From contig NZ_LT629739.1 in assembly GCF_900105045.1 (NCBI RefSeq), forward strand, positions 2,294,001-2,358,000: a DNA stretch of 64,000 bases. The letters run 5' to 3'. The stretch is from Brevibacterium picturae. GTDB lineage: Bacteria > Actinomycetota > Actinomycetes > Actinomycetales > Brevibacteriaceae. Shown in pieces: positions 53,514 through 61,152 of the stretch. Numbering within the stretch: the stretch's first letter is position 1; every line of letters starts with the position of its first letter. The notes under the pieces are model-generated. The model saw nothing but the letters and a program-made list of their open reading frames with translations. It made no database searches and was not told where the DNA came from. The translations under genes and the position numbers were made by a program.

Positions 53514-53620
53514 TTGTCGAGGTAGGCGCTGTTGTCGGTGGGACTTCCATCTTTGACCAGACGTTTGGCAATGCAGTTGTTGCGGTCCAGGCCCCAGGAG
53601 CGACACTGGTCAAGTGCCGG
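53514..53620 (-). repeat. Downstream copy of a 107-bp duplicated gene end
   Basis: This stretch matches 53800-53906 at all but about one of 107 bases. The second copy encodes the last 35 or so residues of the membrane protein gene at 53796; this copy lies 286 bases downstream, encodes almost the same residues with a Lys end and its own stop (TAA), and is out of frame with the gene. It is a duplicated 3' end left behind the gene. Confidence 0.9.
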
Positions 53621-53799
53621 GCAGAGCGCTCCATCCTCCAAACAACGATGGAGCGCCGAGAAGCCTTGGTCCACACAGGTGTTACGGCGCTCCACCGTTG
53701 TTTCGGCGTTTGTCTGTGTCCATTTTGTCGCGGCACGGGCCCTGCTCAGCGACGCCGGGGTTGCGGTCCTACTCGTCCAGGTTGCCGTTCTAGCCCTAA
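53621..53799. other. Spacer between the two 107-bp copies, with strong inverted repeats
   Basis: 179 bases with no convincing gene. AAACAACGATGGAGCGCCG (53640-53658) is repeated inverted at 53685-53703 with one mismatch. GCGCTCCATC (53626-53635) also pairs perfectly with GATGGAGCGC (53647-53656). The same GGAGCGCC core therefore occurs in three alternating orientations, which permits mutually exclusive hairpins. Its origin is unknown. Confidence 0.7.
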
Positions 53800-54746
53800 T
53801 TGTCGAGGTAGGCGCTGTTGTCGGTGGGACTTCCATCTCTGACCAGACGTTTGGCAATGCAGTTGTTGCGGTCCAGGCCCCAGGAGCGACACTGGTCAAG
53901 TGCCGGCTCGGGGTCGCTGTAGGGCGTGTCGATGATCGTGACCCAGTAGTTGTCGTCCTTGTAGGAATCCCAGTCGCTGCTGTGAATGAGAATTGCCCCC
54001 GGGTATTTGACGCGGTTGGTCTCGAACTCGTCGACGATGTCCTGCGCAGTCCACGTCTTGCCCTCAGCCTCAAGACCGACGTCCTTCGCGCTGACCTGTG
54101 TCACCCACTGCCCTTCGAGTTCATCGGCCTTCGCTGTGCCTTGCTTCGTGTAGGTCGACAGCGCCTCCTGAGGGCTTGTTCCCGGCTGCACCAGGCTCTC
54201 GCCCGGAGACGGTGAGGCCGACCCGCCGTCCTCGCCGCCGAAGTCGACCGGCACTGTGCCCGTCGACGGCGCCAGCCAACGGACTCCGAAGAAGGCCAGC
54301 AACCCGAGAATCATGACGATGCCGATGATGACGACGGTGATCTTGGCCCCGTTGCCCCTTCTCGGGGCCGGTGTGGGCGCGAGGGGGATCTGCCCTGACG
54401 CCGGTCCGCCGGAGCCGTCATCGGTCTGTGTCGAGGGGGAAAAGCTGTCGTTCGTCTGGCTGCGAGGGCCCGTGGGCGCGGTTTCTGGGTGCGAGTGCTG
54501 AGGCTGACCCCGGAACGGGGTTGCATTGGCGGGGGCGAAGACATTGCGCGAGCGACTTCTCGATACAGGTACGTCACCGGTGTGCTTCTCGAGATACTCG
54601 TAGTAGGTCGAGTCGTCGAAGTCTGCAGCACTCTGGTTGGACCCCTGCCCCTGTGACGGGGTCAGGCTGGCACGAACCGATTGGTCCTTCTGCCAGTCGT
54701 GACTGGTCGCTGGACGGATTCGCGGCCTCGGTGGAACGTCGCTCAT
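53796..54746 (-). CDS. Single-pass membrane protein of unknown function with a C-terminal cysteine pair
   Basis: A 316-residue protein. Residues 1-130 are a polar, Pro/Ser/Gln-rich cytoplasmic region; one helix lies at about 133-155 (ITVVIIGIVMILGLLAFFGV); then a linker and a folded extracytoplasmic domain with VKYPGAILIHSSDWDSY and a final cysteine pair (DQCRSWGLDRNNCIAKRL). I do not recognise a family. AGGAGG precedes the ATG. The last 107 bp of the gene are duplicated downstream with one substitution. Confidence 0.75.
   Translation of the reverse strand: MSDVPPRPRIRPATSHDWQKDQSVRASLTPSQGQGSNQSAADFDDSTYYEYLEKHTGDVPVSRSRSRNVFAPANATPFRGQPQHSHPETAPTGPRSQTNDSFSPSTQTDDGSGGPASGQIPLAPTPAPRRGNGAKITVVIIGIVMILGLLAFFGVRWLAPSTGTVPVDFGGEDGGSASPSPGESLVQPGTSPQEALSTYTKQGTAKADELEGQWVTQVSAKDVGLEAEGKTWTAQDIVDEFETNRVKYPGAILIHSSDWDSYKDDNYWVTIIDTPYSDPEPALDQCRSWGLDRNNCIAKRLVRDGSPTDNSAYLDN
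53800..53906 (-). repeat. Upstream (in-gene) copy of the 107-bp duplication
   Basis: This copy forms the 3' end of the 316-residue membrane-protein gene, apart from its stop codon. It is nearly identical to 53514-53620. See that entry for the arrangement. Confidence 0.9.
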
Positions 54747-55356
54747 CGGTCCTCCTGAGTGCCAGAAGTGGTGGCAATCATCTTCTTACCTTGGCACGTC
54801 ATCGGCACGTGTTCAACACGAGCCAGGGCAGGATGCGTTGTCCGCTGGAGGATGGCCGCGAACATGCGTGCGCGATGTGTGCGAGGTGGAAGCGGTGCCC
54901 GGCCCGCGATTCCGGGCACCATGCCCTCTTCGCCCCTCAGCTCCGATACCGTAAGCGGGCCATCGCGACGGGGATTCAGTGAATTTGCTCTGAAGGCAAG
55001 TTTCTCTCTAAGATTGTTATCTGTTGTGTCCTCGCAGTTCGATCACCGATTGATCTGCAAGGCCAACATGGTGCTCACCCACCGCTGCACTCCAGCTTCG
55101 GCCCATCTCTCACAGGCTACGGCTTCAGCGCTGGTGAGACATCTCGCCCGAACGGGCAAACCTGTTTTGGCGTACACAATTTTCATTGCGAACGCCGCGT
55201 ACCGGGCGACAGTCTGGTCAGCGGTCGGGCAACTGTCCGGCCGAGCAGCAATCGCGAAAATTTGTTGATGTCTTCCGACATCGGCGCAAGCGGGCGTGGA
55301 TCCCACGCTGACCTGCTTGTTTCGAGAGTCGGTAACTTGTGAACTGGAGGAGAGTC
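54747..55356. other. Long intergenic region upstream of the ribosomal-protein cluster
   Basis: About 610 bases. A 169-codon forward frame in it has no coding features. TTGCTC (54985-54990) and TAAGAT (55009-55014), 18 apart, are a possible promoter giving a leader of about 335 nt; TGACCT with TAACTT near 55328, also 18 apart, would give a short leader. GATGTC (55267-55272) and GACATC (55277-55282) form an inverted repeat, and GCGTGG/CCACGC (55294-55308) another. A zinc-regulator (Zur) box would be expected; only a weak half-site (AATGAAAAT on the reverse strand near 55185) is visible. Confidence 0.45.
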
Positions 55357-55593
55357 ATGGCAGCAACCTGCCAAGTAACCGGGGCAGTCCCCGGTTTCGG
55401 ACACAACGTGTCCCACTCGAACCGACGCACCAAGCGTCGTTTCAACCCGAATATTCAGAAAAAGCGCTACTTCGTTCCGTCTCTGCGTCGCAGTGTCACC
55501 CTGACCCTGTCCGCCAAGGGCATCAAGGTCATTGATGCGCGCGGTATCGACGCCGTCGTCGGCGAACTCATCGCCAAGGGAGTGAAGCTCTGA
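55357..55593 (+). CDS. rpmB: 50S ribosomal protein bL28, cysteine-poor form
   Basis: A 78-residue bL28 beginning [20 protein letters not shown] and carrying [16 protein letters not shown]. Zinc-binding bL28 proteins of actinobacteria have two CxxC pairs; this one has a single Cys, so it is the zinc-independent (C-) form. GGAGGAGAG precedes the ATG. The stop overlaps the start of rpmG (TGATG). It leads a set of zinc-independent paralogues usually switched on by zinc shortage through Zur. Confidence 0.95.
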   Translation: MAATCQVTGAVPGFGHNVSHSNRRTKRRFNPNIQKKRYFVPSLRRSVTLTLSAKGIKVIDARGIDAVVGELIAKGVKL

Positions 55594-55760
55594 TGGCTAA
55601 AGTACAGGACATTCGTCCCATCATTAAGCTCAAGTCGACCGCCGGCTCCGGGTACACCTACGTGACCCGCAAGAACCGCCGCAACAACCCGGATCGCATT
55701 GTGCTCAAGAAGTACGATCCAGTTGTCCGCAAGCACGTCGATTTCCGAGAGGAGCGCTGA
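55593..55760 (+). CDS. rpmG: 50S ribosomal protein bL33, cysteine-free form
   Basis: A 55-residue bL33 ([20 protein letters not shown], then [20 protein letters not shown]). There are no cysteines, so it is the zinc-independent form. Its ATG overlaps the bL28 stop by one base, and rpsN follows after 6 bases. Confidence 0.95.
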   Translation: MAKVQDIRPIIKLKSTAGSGYTYVTRKNRRNNPDRIVLKKYDPVVRKHVDFREER

Positions 55761-55766
55761 GCGCAT

Positions 55767-56072
55767 ATGGCTAAGAAGTCAAAGATCGCACGCGACAAGC
55801 AGCGTCGCGTCATTGTAGAGCGCTACGCGGAGCGTCGTGCGACGCTCAAGCGCCAGCTGACACATCCCGACAGCACCGACGAGCAGCGTGAAGAAGCACG
55901 CCTCGGCCTGCAGAAGCTTCCTCGCGATGCCTCACCAGTGCGTGTGCGCAACCGTGACCAGGTTGACGGCCGTCCGCGCGGCTACCTCCGCAAGTTCGGT
56001 CTCTCCCGAGTTCGCTTCCGCGAAATGGCGCACAACGGCGAGTTGCCCGGCATCACGAAGTCAAGCTGGTAA
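55767..56072 (+). CDS. rpsN: 30S ribosomal protein uS14, long zinc-independent form
   Basis: A 101-residue uS14 starting [20 protein letters not shown] and ending GITKSSW. It is the long form; the short zinc form has CxxC pairs near the C terminus, absent here. The rpmB-rpmG-rpsN order is the one seen in actinobacterial Zur-regulated clusters; an S18 paralogue, often the fourth member, is not present. Confidence 0.95.
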   Translation: MAKKSKIARDKQRRVIVERYAERRATLKRQLTHPDSTDEQREEARLGLQKLPRDASPVRVRNRDQVDGRPRGYLRKFGLSRVRFREMAHNGELPGITKSSW

Positions 56073-56141
56073 TCTCGAGGAAGTTCGTTATCGGAAAAAC
56101 GGACCGGTAACCGACCGACTTGTCCTAAGGAGGACACTTTT

Positions 56142-56429
56142 ATGGCTAAGAACCGCAGTGAGCTCGTAGCAGAAGTTGCAGAGAATTCCGGACTGACCCA
56201 GAAGCAGGTCTCGGACGTTCTTGACGGCGTCTTCGACGTCTTCTCCGACGTTGTCGGCAAGGGCGAAAAGCTCACCATCCCCGGATGGCTGTCTGTTGAG
56301 CGCACCGAACGTGCCGCTCGCAAGGGACGTAACCCGCAGACCGGTGAAGAGATCCAGATCAAGGCCGGCTACTCCGTGAAGCTGTCCGCTGGTTCGAAGC
56401 TGAAAGGTGCCGCTGGCAGCCCTAACTGA
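56142..56429 (+). CDS. hup: HU-family DNA-binding protein
   Basis: A 95-residue HU/IHF protein: KNRSELVAEVAENSGLTQKQ at the N terminus and GRNPQTGEEIQIKA at the DNA-binding arm. HU bends DNA and compacts the chromosome. The short form lacks the long Lys/Ala-rich tail of mycobacterial HupB. AAGGAGGA precedes the ATG by about 10 nt, and a strong hairpin follows. Confidence 0.94.
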   Translation: MAKNRSELVAEVAENSGLTQKQVSDVLDGVFDVFSDVVGKGEKLTIPGWLSVERTERAARKGRNPQTGEEIQIKAGYSVKLSAGSKLKGAAGSPN

Positions 56430-56448
56430 GCCTCGCGCATCAGCGTGG

Positions 56449-56478
56449 AATGACCCGGACCATGTGGTCCGGGTCATT
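56449..56478 (+). terminator. Terminator after hup
   Basis: TGACCCGGACC pairs perfectly with GGTCCGGGTCA around an ATGT loop; with flanking A-T pairs the stem is 13 bp. A short TTTC follows. Confidence 0.85.
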
Positions 56479-56559
56479 TCGTGTCTCTGCGCCGAGATCT
56501 CAGCCACGTCCGAGGCTCGCAGTTAGCTCTGTTTCAGACTCCGACGATATCCTTGAGCC

Positions 56560-56589
56560 ATGAATGAAGCGGCGGTCTGCCACCAGTGA
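56560..56589 (+). CDS. Leaderless 9-codon leader ORF overlapping the copD-ctaG gene
   Basis: ATG 56560 lies exactly 6 nt after TATCCT (56548-56553), the spacing of leaderless starts elsewhere in this window. The frame encodes MNEAAVCHQ and its TGA overlaps the GTG start of the next gene by GTGA. The GTG itself has no ribosome-binding site. Translation of the short ORF probably delivers ribosomes to the large gene. The Cys-His end is noteworthy in front of a putative copper protein. Confidence 0.5.
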   Translation: MNEAAVCHQ

Positions 56590-58664
56590 ACACTCAAATC
56601 TTCGAATCTCTCACCCGATTCACCTCGCGTGCCGCAGTGCCCATCGTCGTCATCGGCGGACTCGCAGTGGGCACGGCCGCGATGCTGTTCACCGGCGCGG
56701 CCGAGGCAACACTGCTGAACGACCCCGGACCCTACGTCCGGTTCGGCCTCCCAGCCGCCAAATTCGTCTTCAACCTCTCGATGGCGATGACACTGGGCGC
56801 TCTGATGTTCGCCCTCCTCATCCTGCCGCGCACTCAGGGGCGGGGCAGGAAGACGAAGGCGACCACGGCGGCCGCGACGTCCGGCACCTCGGACGAGGCG
56901 CCTCTCAACGCGCTCTGGGAGAAGACCCTGAAGATCGCCGAGGTGGCATCGGTCGCCTGGACGATCTCCGCCGTGGCCGTCCTCGTCCTCACCTTCGTCG
57001 ACACCGTCGGTGCCCAGGCCTACCTCGACTTCTCCAATCAGCTCGGCGTGTTCCTGACCCAGATTGCCTTCGGCCAGCTCTGGACCCTCATCGTCGTCCT
57101 CATCGCCGTCGCCTCCACCCTGTGCTTCGGCACCCGCAGCTACCTCGGCATCGCCGTGGCAGGAGTTCTCGGCGTCGGCGTGATGATCCCCCTGGCGCTG
57201 ATGGGCCACTCCGCCGAAGCCTCCGGGCACACTCAGGCCGTCAACAGCATCGGTCTGCACCTCTTGGGCGTCACCATCTGGCTGGGCGGCCTCTTCGTCA
57301 TCGCACTCCTCGGATCCGACCTTGCCCGCTCCAACCAGCTGCGCACCACGATCGAACGCTATTCGTCCTTCGCCCTCATCGCCTTCGCGATCGTCGCCTA
57401 CTCCGGTGTGGTGAACTCGCTGCTGCGCGTCCACGACCTCGATGACCTCATGAGCCCCTACGGGCAGGTGATCGTGGCGAAGACATTCGCGGTGATTCTG
57501 CTCGGCCTCGTCGGGTTCTGGCATCGCCAGTTCGTCATCCGACGTCTGGGAGCAGTCGCCTCGGCGACACGGGAGTTCTGGCGGCTCATCGTCGTCGAAT
57601 TCACCATCTTCGGGGCCACGATGGGTCTGGCTGTGGCCCTGTCGCGCTCCCAGCCCCCGGTCTCACAGGAGCCCGTGGGCAACCCGAGCCCGGCAGAGAT
57701 CCTGACCGGCGAGCCGCTTCCGCCCCCGCCCACATTTGCGCGGTACTTCACCGAATGGTCACTCGACCCACTGTGGGTCGTTGTCGCAGTCGGCCTGTCC
57801 GCGGCCTACATCCTCGGATTCATCAACCTCCGCCGCCGAGGCGATACATGGCCGATCCATCGCCTGATCTGCTGGCTGCTGGGCATGATCTTCCTGGTCT
57901 ACGTCACCTCCGGCGGTGCCCGGGTCTACGGCGAGATCCAGTTCTCGGCGCACATGATCCAACACATGCTGCTGATCATGGTGGTGCCTCTGCCGATGGT
58001 TCTCGGCGCGCCCATCACGATGCTCATGCGCGGAACGAAGGCCCGCACGGACGGCTCGCGCGGTGTCCGCGAATGGGTGCTGTGGCTCGTCCACACCCCG
58101 TACATGCGCTTCTTCGCGAACCCGGTCTTCGCCAGCGTGAACTTCGCCGGTTCCCTGGTCATCTTCTACTACTCGGGCGTGATGAAGTATGCGCTCGAAT
58201 GGCACCTCGGCCACGAGCTGATGATCATCCATTTCCTCGGCGCCGGGTATCTGTTCGCACAGGCCCTCATCGGCATCGACCCCGGAGTGAAGCGTCCCGC
58301 GTATCCGCTGCGGCTGCTCATGCTGCTCATCACGATGGCCTTCCACGCGTTCTTCGGCATCTCGATCATGAGCTCCGAAGTCCTCATCGAAGGCGACTGG
58401 TTCGGCAACATCGGCGCCGACTGGGGATATTCGGCGATCGAGGACCAGCAGTTGGGCGGCGGCATCGCATGGGGCGTCGGGGAATTCCCCACCCTGTTCA
58501 TCGCGATCATGGTGGCATTCCAATGGTCGAAGTCATCGGACCGGGAGGCCAAGCGCGTCGACCGCCGCGAGGCTCGCACCGACGATGCTGAGCTTCGGGC
58601 CTACAACGACATGCTCGCCACAATGGCCCAGCGTGATTCGAAGGCCGACCATAGAAGCAGATGA
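56586..58664 (+). CDS. CopD-CtaG fusion membrane protein (copper import/cytochrome oxidase assembly type)
   Basis: A 692-residue membrane protein with about 16 helices. The first half (to about 350) matches the CopD copper-resistance domain (MGHSAEASGHTQAVNSIGLH, VTIWLGGLFVIAL). The second half (about 370-650) matches the caa3-type CtaG assembly domain (FSAHMIQHMLLIMVVP, HELMIIHFLGAGYLF, GIDPGVKRPAYPLRL). Conserved His and Met residues in these segments are the likely copper ligands. The family probably handles copper for oxidase maturation. The start is GTG 56586, with a coupled leader ORF. Confidence 0.9.
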   Translation: MNTQIFESLTRFTSRAAVPIVVIGGLAVGTAAMLFTGAAEATLLNDPGPYVRFGLPAAKFVFNLSMAMTLGALMFALLILPRTQGRGRKTKATTAAATSGTSDEAPLNALWEKTLKIAEVASVAWTISAVAVLVLTFVDTVGAQAYLDFSNQLGVFLTQIAFGQLWTLIVVLIAVASTLCFGTRSYLGIAVAGVLGVGVMIPLALMGHSAEASGHTQAVNSIGLHLLGVTIWLGGLFVIALLGSDLARSNQLRTTIERYSSFALIAFAIVAYSGVVNSLLRVHDLDDLMSPYGQVIVAKTFAVILLGLVGFWHRQFVIRRLGAVASATREFWRLIVVEFTIFGATMGLAVALSRSQPPVSQEPVGNPSPAEILTGEPLPPPPTFARYFTEWSLDPLWVVVAVGLSAAYILGFINLRRRGDTWPIHRLICWLLGMIFLVYVTSGGARVYGEIQFSAHMIQHMLLIMVVPLPMVLGAPITMLMRGTKARTDGSRGVREWVLWLVHTPYMRFFANPVFASVNFAGSLVIFYYSGVMKYALEWHLGHELMIIHFLGAGYLFAQALIGIDPGVKRPAYPLRLLMLLITMAFHAFFGISIMSSEVLIEGDWFGNIGADWGYSAIEDQQLGGGIAWGVGEFPTLFIAIMVAFQWSKSSDREAKRVDRREARTDDAELRAYNDMLATMAQRDSKADHRSR

Positions 58665-58665
58665 C

Positions 58666-58682
58666 TGCACACCTCGTGTGCA
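58666..58682 (+). terminator. Hairpin just after the copD-ctaG stop codon
   Basis: TGCACAC pairs with GTGTGCA around a CTC loop, starting 2 bases after the stop. There is no U-tract. Confidence 0.5.
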
Positions 58683-58919
58683 CGAATGTGCAGAAGTAAT
58701 TCCCGCATTCGAGCCTCTTCTGCGCCCATTCCTTCACGTTATGCCCCAGACTGTTGCAAGGATCATATTCATCCGCAGCGTCGCACCAGCCGTGCCGATG
58801 GCGTGGACCTGAGGCCGCATAGCAGCGGCTGCAGGCTCGTCGCCCACCGGACTGGGACGCCACAGCAAGTCGATCCGCGCATTCAACGGTGATGCGGATC
58901 GTGGAAATCAAGGAGAGTC

Positions 58920-60272
58920 ATGAGTTCTTCGAACAATGCCGAGAAGAAGACGATCCGCGCACAGCTGCGCAAGGTCGTCGCCGCTTCGATGGCCGGAACC
59001 GTCGTCGAGTGGTACGAGTTCTTCCTCTACGGAACCGCGGCCACACTGGTCTTTCACATTCTGTTCCCGCCGACAGACGACCCGCTGAACGCGATCCTGG
59101 CAGGCTTCGCGACCTACGCGGTCGGGTTCATCGCACGTCCCTTCGGTGGCATCATATTCGGTCACTTCGGTGACAAGTACGGGCGCAAGAAGCTGCTGCA
59201 GCTGTCCATCATCCTCGTCGGCGCGGCCACATTCCTCATGGGATGTCTGCCGACCTTCGACCAGATCGGGTACTTCGCGCCGGTCCTGCTCGTGCTGCTG
59301 CGCCTGATTCAGGGATTCGCCGTCGGCGGCGAATGGGGCGGCGCCGTCCTCTTGGTCGCCGAGCACTCCCCGAACAAGGAACGCGGCTTCTGGGCGTCCT
59401 TCCCGCAGTCCGGTGTGCCGCTGGGCAACCTGCTGGCAACCGGCGTGCTGCTCGTGCTCACGGCAACACTGACCGAAGAGCACTTCATAACTTGGGGTTG
59501 GCGAGTCGCGTTCTGGCTTTCGGCCGTCATCGTGCTCATCGGGTATTACATCCGCACCCGCGTCTCCGACGCTCCGATCTTCGACGAAGTCCAGTCCGAA
59601 GAGATCGATGAAGGCGTCGACTACGGCATCAAGGCGGTCTTCAAGCGCTACCCGCGTGAGGTCTTCGCCGCGATGGGGCTCCGGTTCGTGGAGAACATCC
59701 ACTACTATCTCGTGGTCACGTTCTCGATCACGTATCTGGCAATCGTCGTTGACATCGAGCAAGCCGAGATTCTCGGCGCTCTGCTTGCCGCGCACGCGAT
59801 CCACGCGATCATCGTGCCGTTGGTCGGGGCGGCAACGGACAAGGTCGGGCGCAAGCTGCCCTACGGCATCGGAATCGTGCTCACCGCCTCGTGGGGCTTC
59901 TTCGCATTCCCAATGTACGACACCGGCAACTTCTTCGTCATCTTCCTCGCCGTGCTCATCGGGCTGATCTTCCACGCTCTGATGTACGCCGGTCAGCCGG
60001 CCATCATGGCGGAGATGTTCCCGACACGCATGCGCAACTCCGGTGTTTCGACCGGCTATCAGGTCACGGCGATCGTGGCGGGCTCGTTCGCACCGATCAT
60101 CGCCACTGCTCTGCTGCAGCAGTTCGATTCCTCGGTGCCGATCGCGTTCTACCTCCTCATCGCAGCTGCGATTTCGATGGTCGCGCTCCTGTTCACGCGG
60201 GAGACCAAGGGCATCGACCTGCGTTCGCTCGACCAGGCGGACAAGGATCGTCGCCACGCGGCGAAACGCTGA
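58920..60272 (+). CDS. MHS-family metabolite:H+ symporter (MFS), possibly for hydroxybutyrate or another short acid
   Basis: A 450-residue, 12-helix transporter of the metabolite:H+ symporter family: GTVVEWYEFFLYGTAA, FGHFGDKYGRKKLLQ, LIQGFAVGGEWGGAVLL, and a second-half GAATDKVGRKLPYG. AAGGAGAG precedes the ATG. The next gene, 133 bases on, is 3-hydroxybutyrate dehydrogenase, so the cargo may be 3-hydroxybutyrate or a related acid; that is inferred from position only. A 21-bp imperfect repeat spans the stop. Confidence 0.85.
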   Translation: MSSSNNAEKKTIRAQLRKVVAASMAGTVVEWYEFFLYGTAATLVFHILFPPTDDPLNAILAGFATYAVGFIARPFGGIIFGHFGDKYGRKKLLQLSIILVGAATFLMGCLPTFDQIGYFAPVLLVLLRLIQGFAVGGEWGGAVLLVAEHSPNKERGFWASFPQSGVPLGNLLATGVLLVLTATLTEEHFITWGWRVAFWLSAVIVLIGYYIRTRVSDAPIFDEVQSEEIDEGVDYGIKAVFKRYPREVFAAMGLRFVENIHYYLVVTFSITYLAIVVDIEQAEILGALLAAHAIHAIIVPLVGAATDKVGRKLPYGIGIVLTASWGFFAFPMYDTGNFFVIFLAVLIGLIFHALMYAGQPAIMAEMFPTRMRNSGVSTGYQVTAIVAGSFAPIIATALLQQFDSSVPIAFYLLIAAAISMVALLFTRETKGIDLRSLDQADKDRRHAAKR

Positions 60273-60327
60273 TCCGGTCAGCAACAACGCTCATCCGGCC
60301 ACCAGTACCGCTGATCAGTTGAGCAAT
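60265..60327 (+). repeat. Three imperfect 21-bp units spanning the transporter stop codon
   Basis: AACGCTGATCCGG (60265), AACGCTCATCCGG (60286) and ACCGCTGATCAG (60307) start units of exactly 21 bases. The first holds the gene's TGA. Confidence 0.6.
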
Positions 60328-60404
60328 GCACGGATTCGGGCGGTGTCGACGGTCGTCGGCACCGCCCGCATTCACCATGGAGAACAAACGTCGAAGGGAC
60401 AGCA

Positions 60405-61151
60405 ATGGTCGATCTCAGCAGCAAACGGGCCCTCGTCACAGGCGGAGCCTCCGGCCTGGGCAAGGCGATGAGCGAGGCACTGGCCGCAGCAGGAGCCCAC
60501 GTCATCGTCGCCGACGTCAACGCGGAATCCGCGGAAGCAGTCGCCGGCGACATCGGGGGCCAGGCCTGGACGGTCAACCTCGCGGACACCTCGGCGCTGA
60601 ATGGAGTCGACCTTGACGTCGACATCCTCATCAACAACGCCGGCATCCAGCGGATCCACCCGATCACGGAGTTTCCGCTCGAGGAATGGCGACTCATCAA
60701 CACCCTCATGCTCGAAGCACCGTTCGTGCTCACGAAGGCCGCGCTGCCGGGGATGTACAAGAGGGGATGGGGGCGAGTCGTCAACCTCTCCTCGATCCAC
60801 GGTCTGCGAGCCTCGGCAAACAAATCAGCCTATGTGGCGGCCAAGCACGGGCTCATGGGATTGACGAAGACGACCGCACTGGAAGCCGGCCCACACGGTG
60901 TGACCTGCAACGCGATCAATCCAGGCTACGTGATGACGCCGATGGTCAAGGGCCAGATCGCCGATCAGGCGAAGACGAACGGCATCACCGAGGACGAGGT
61001 CCTCGAACAGGTCTTCCTTGGTCATTCTGCGGTGCCGAAGCTCGCCGAGCCCGATGACATCGCCGCATTGGCGCTGTTCCTGGTCAGTGACGCGGCCGCG
61101 GGGATCAACGGCAGTGCACACAGCGTTGATGGAGGTTGGTCCGCGGCGTGA
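60405..61151 (+). CDS. D-3-hydroxybutyrate dehydrogenase (SDR family)
   Basis: A 248-residue short-chain dehydrogenase. NAD-binding VTGGASGLGKAMS at the N terminus, the NNAG motif (LINNAGIQRIHPI) and the catalytic Ser...Tyr-x-x-x-Lys in NLSSIHGL and YVAAKHG (Tyr about 143) are present; the C-terminal ALFLVSDAAAGINGSAHSVDGGW is typical of 3-hydroxybutyrate dehydrogenases. It oxidises 3-hydroxybutyrate to acetoacetate. GAAGGGA precedes the ATG. It ends one base before the convergent LysR gene. Confidence 0.88.
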   Translation: MVDLSSKRALVTGGASGLGKAMSEALAAAGAHVIVADVNAESAEAVAGDIGGQAWTVNLADTSALNGVDLDVDILINNAGIQRIHPITEFPLEEWRLINTLMLEAPFVLTKAALPGMYKRGWGRVVNLSSIHGLRASANKSAYVAAKHGLMGLTKTTALEAGPHGVTCNAINPGYVMTPMVKGQIADQAKTNGITEDEVLEQVFLGHSAVPKLAEPDDIAALALFLVSDAAAGINGSAHSVDGGWSAA

Positions 61152-61152
61152 C

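Noticed and set aside
53510-54073. 187-codon reverse frame running through the duplicated region
   Set aside because: It joins the downstream duplicate to an out-of-frame reading of the real gene. Only its last 35 residues resemble a protein, and those are the duplicated tail.
55180-55195. AATGAAAAT half-site as a Zur box
   Set aside because: Only one half resembles the actinobacterial Zur palindrome and the second half is missing, so it was not called as a site.
54759-55268. 169-codon forward frame upstream of rpmB
   Set aside because: It crosses A/T-rich sequence and candidate promoters, has no start signal, and the residue composition looks random.
58908-60287. 459-codon frame antisense to the MHS transporter gene
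   Set aside because: Shadow frame rich in Glu, Arg, His and Asp without domains; the forward frame has standard transporter helices.
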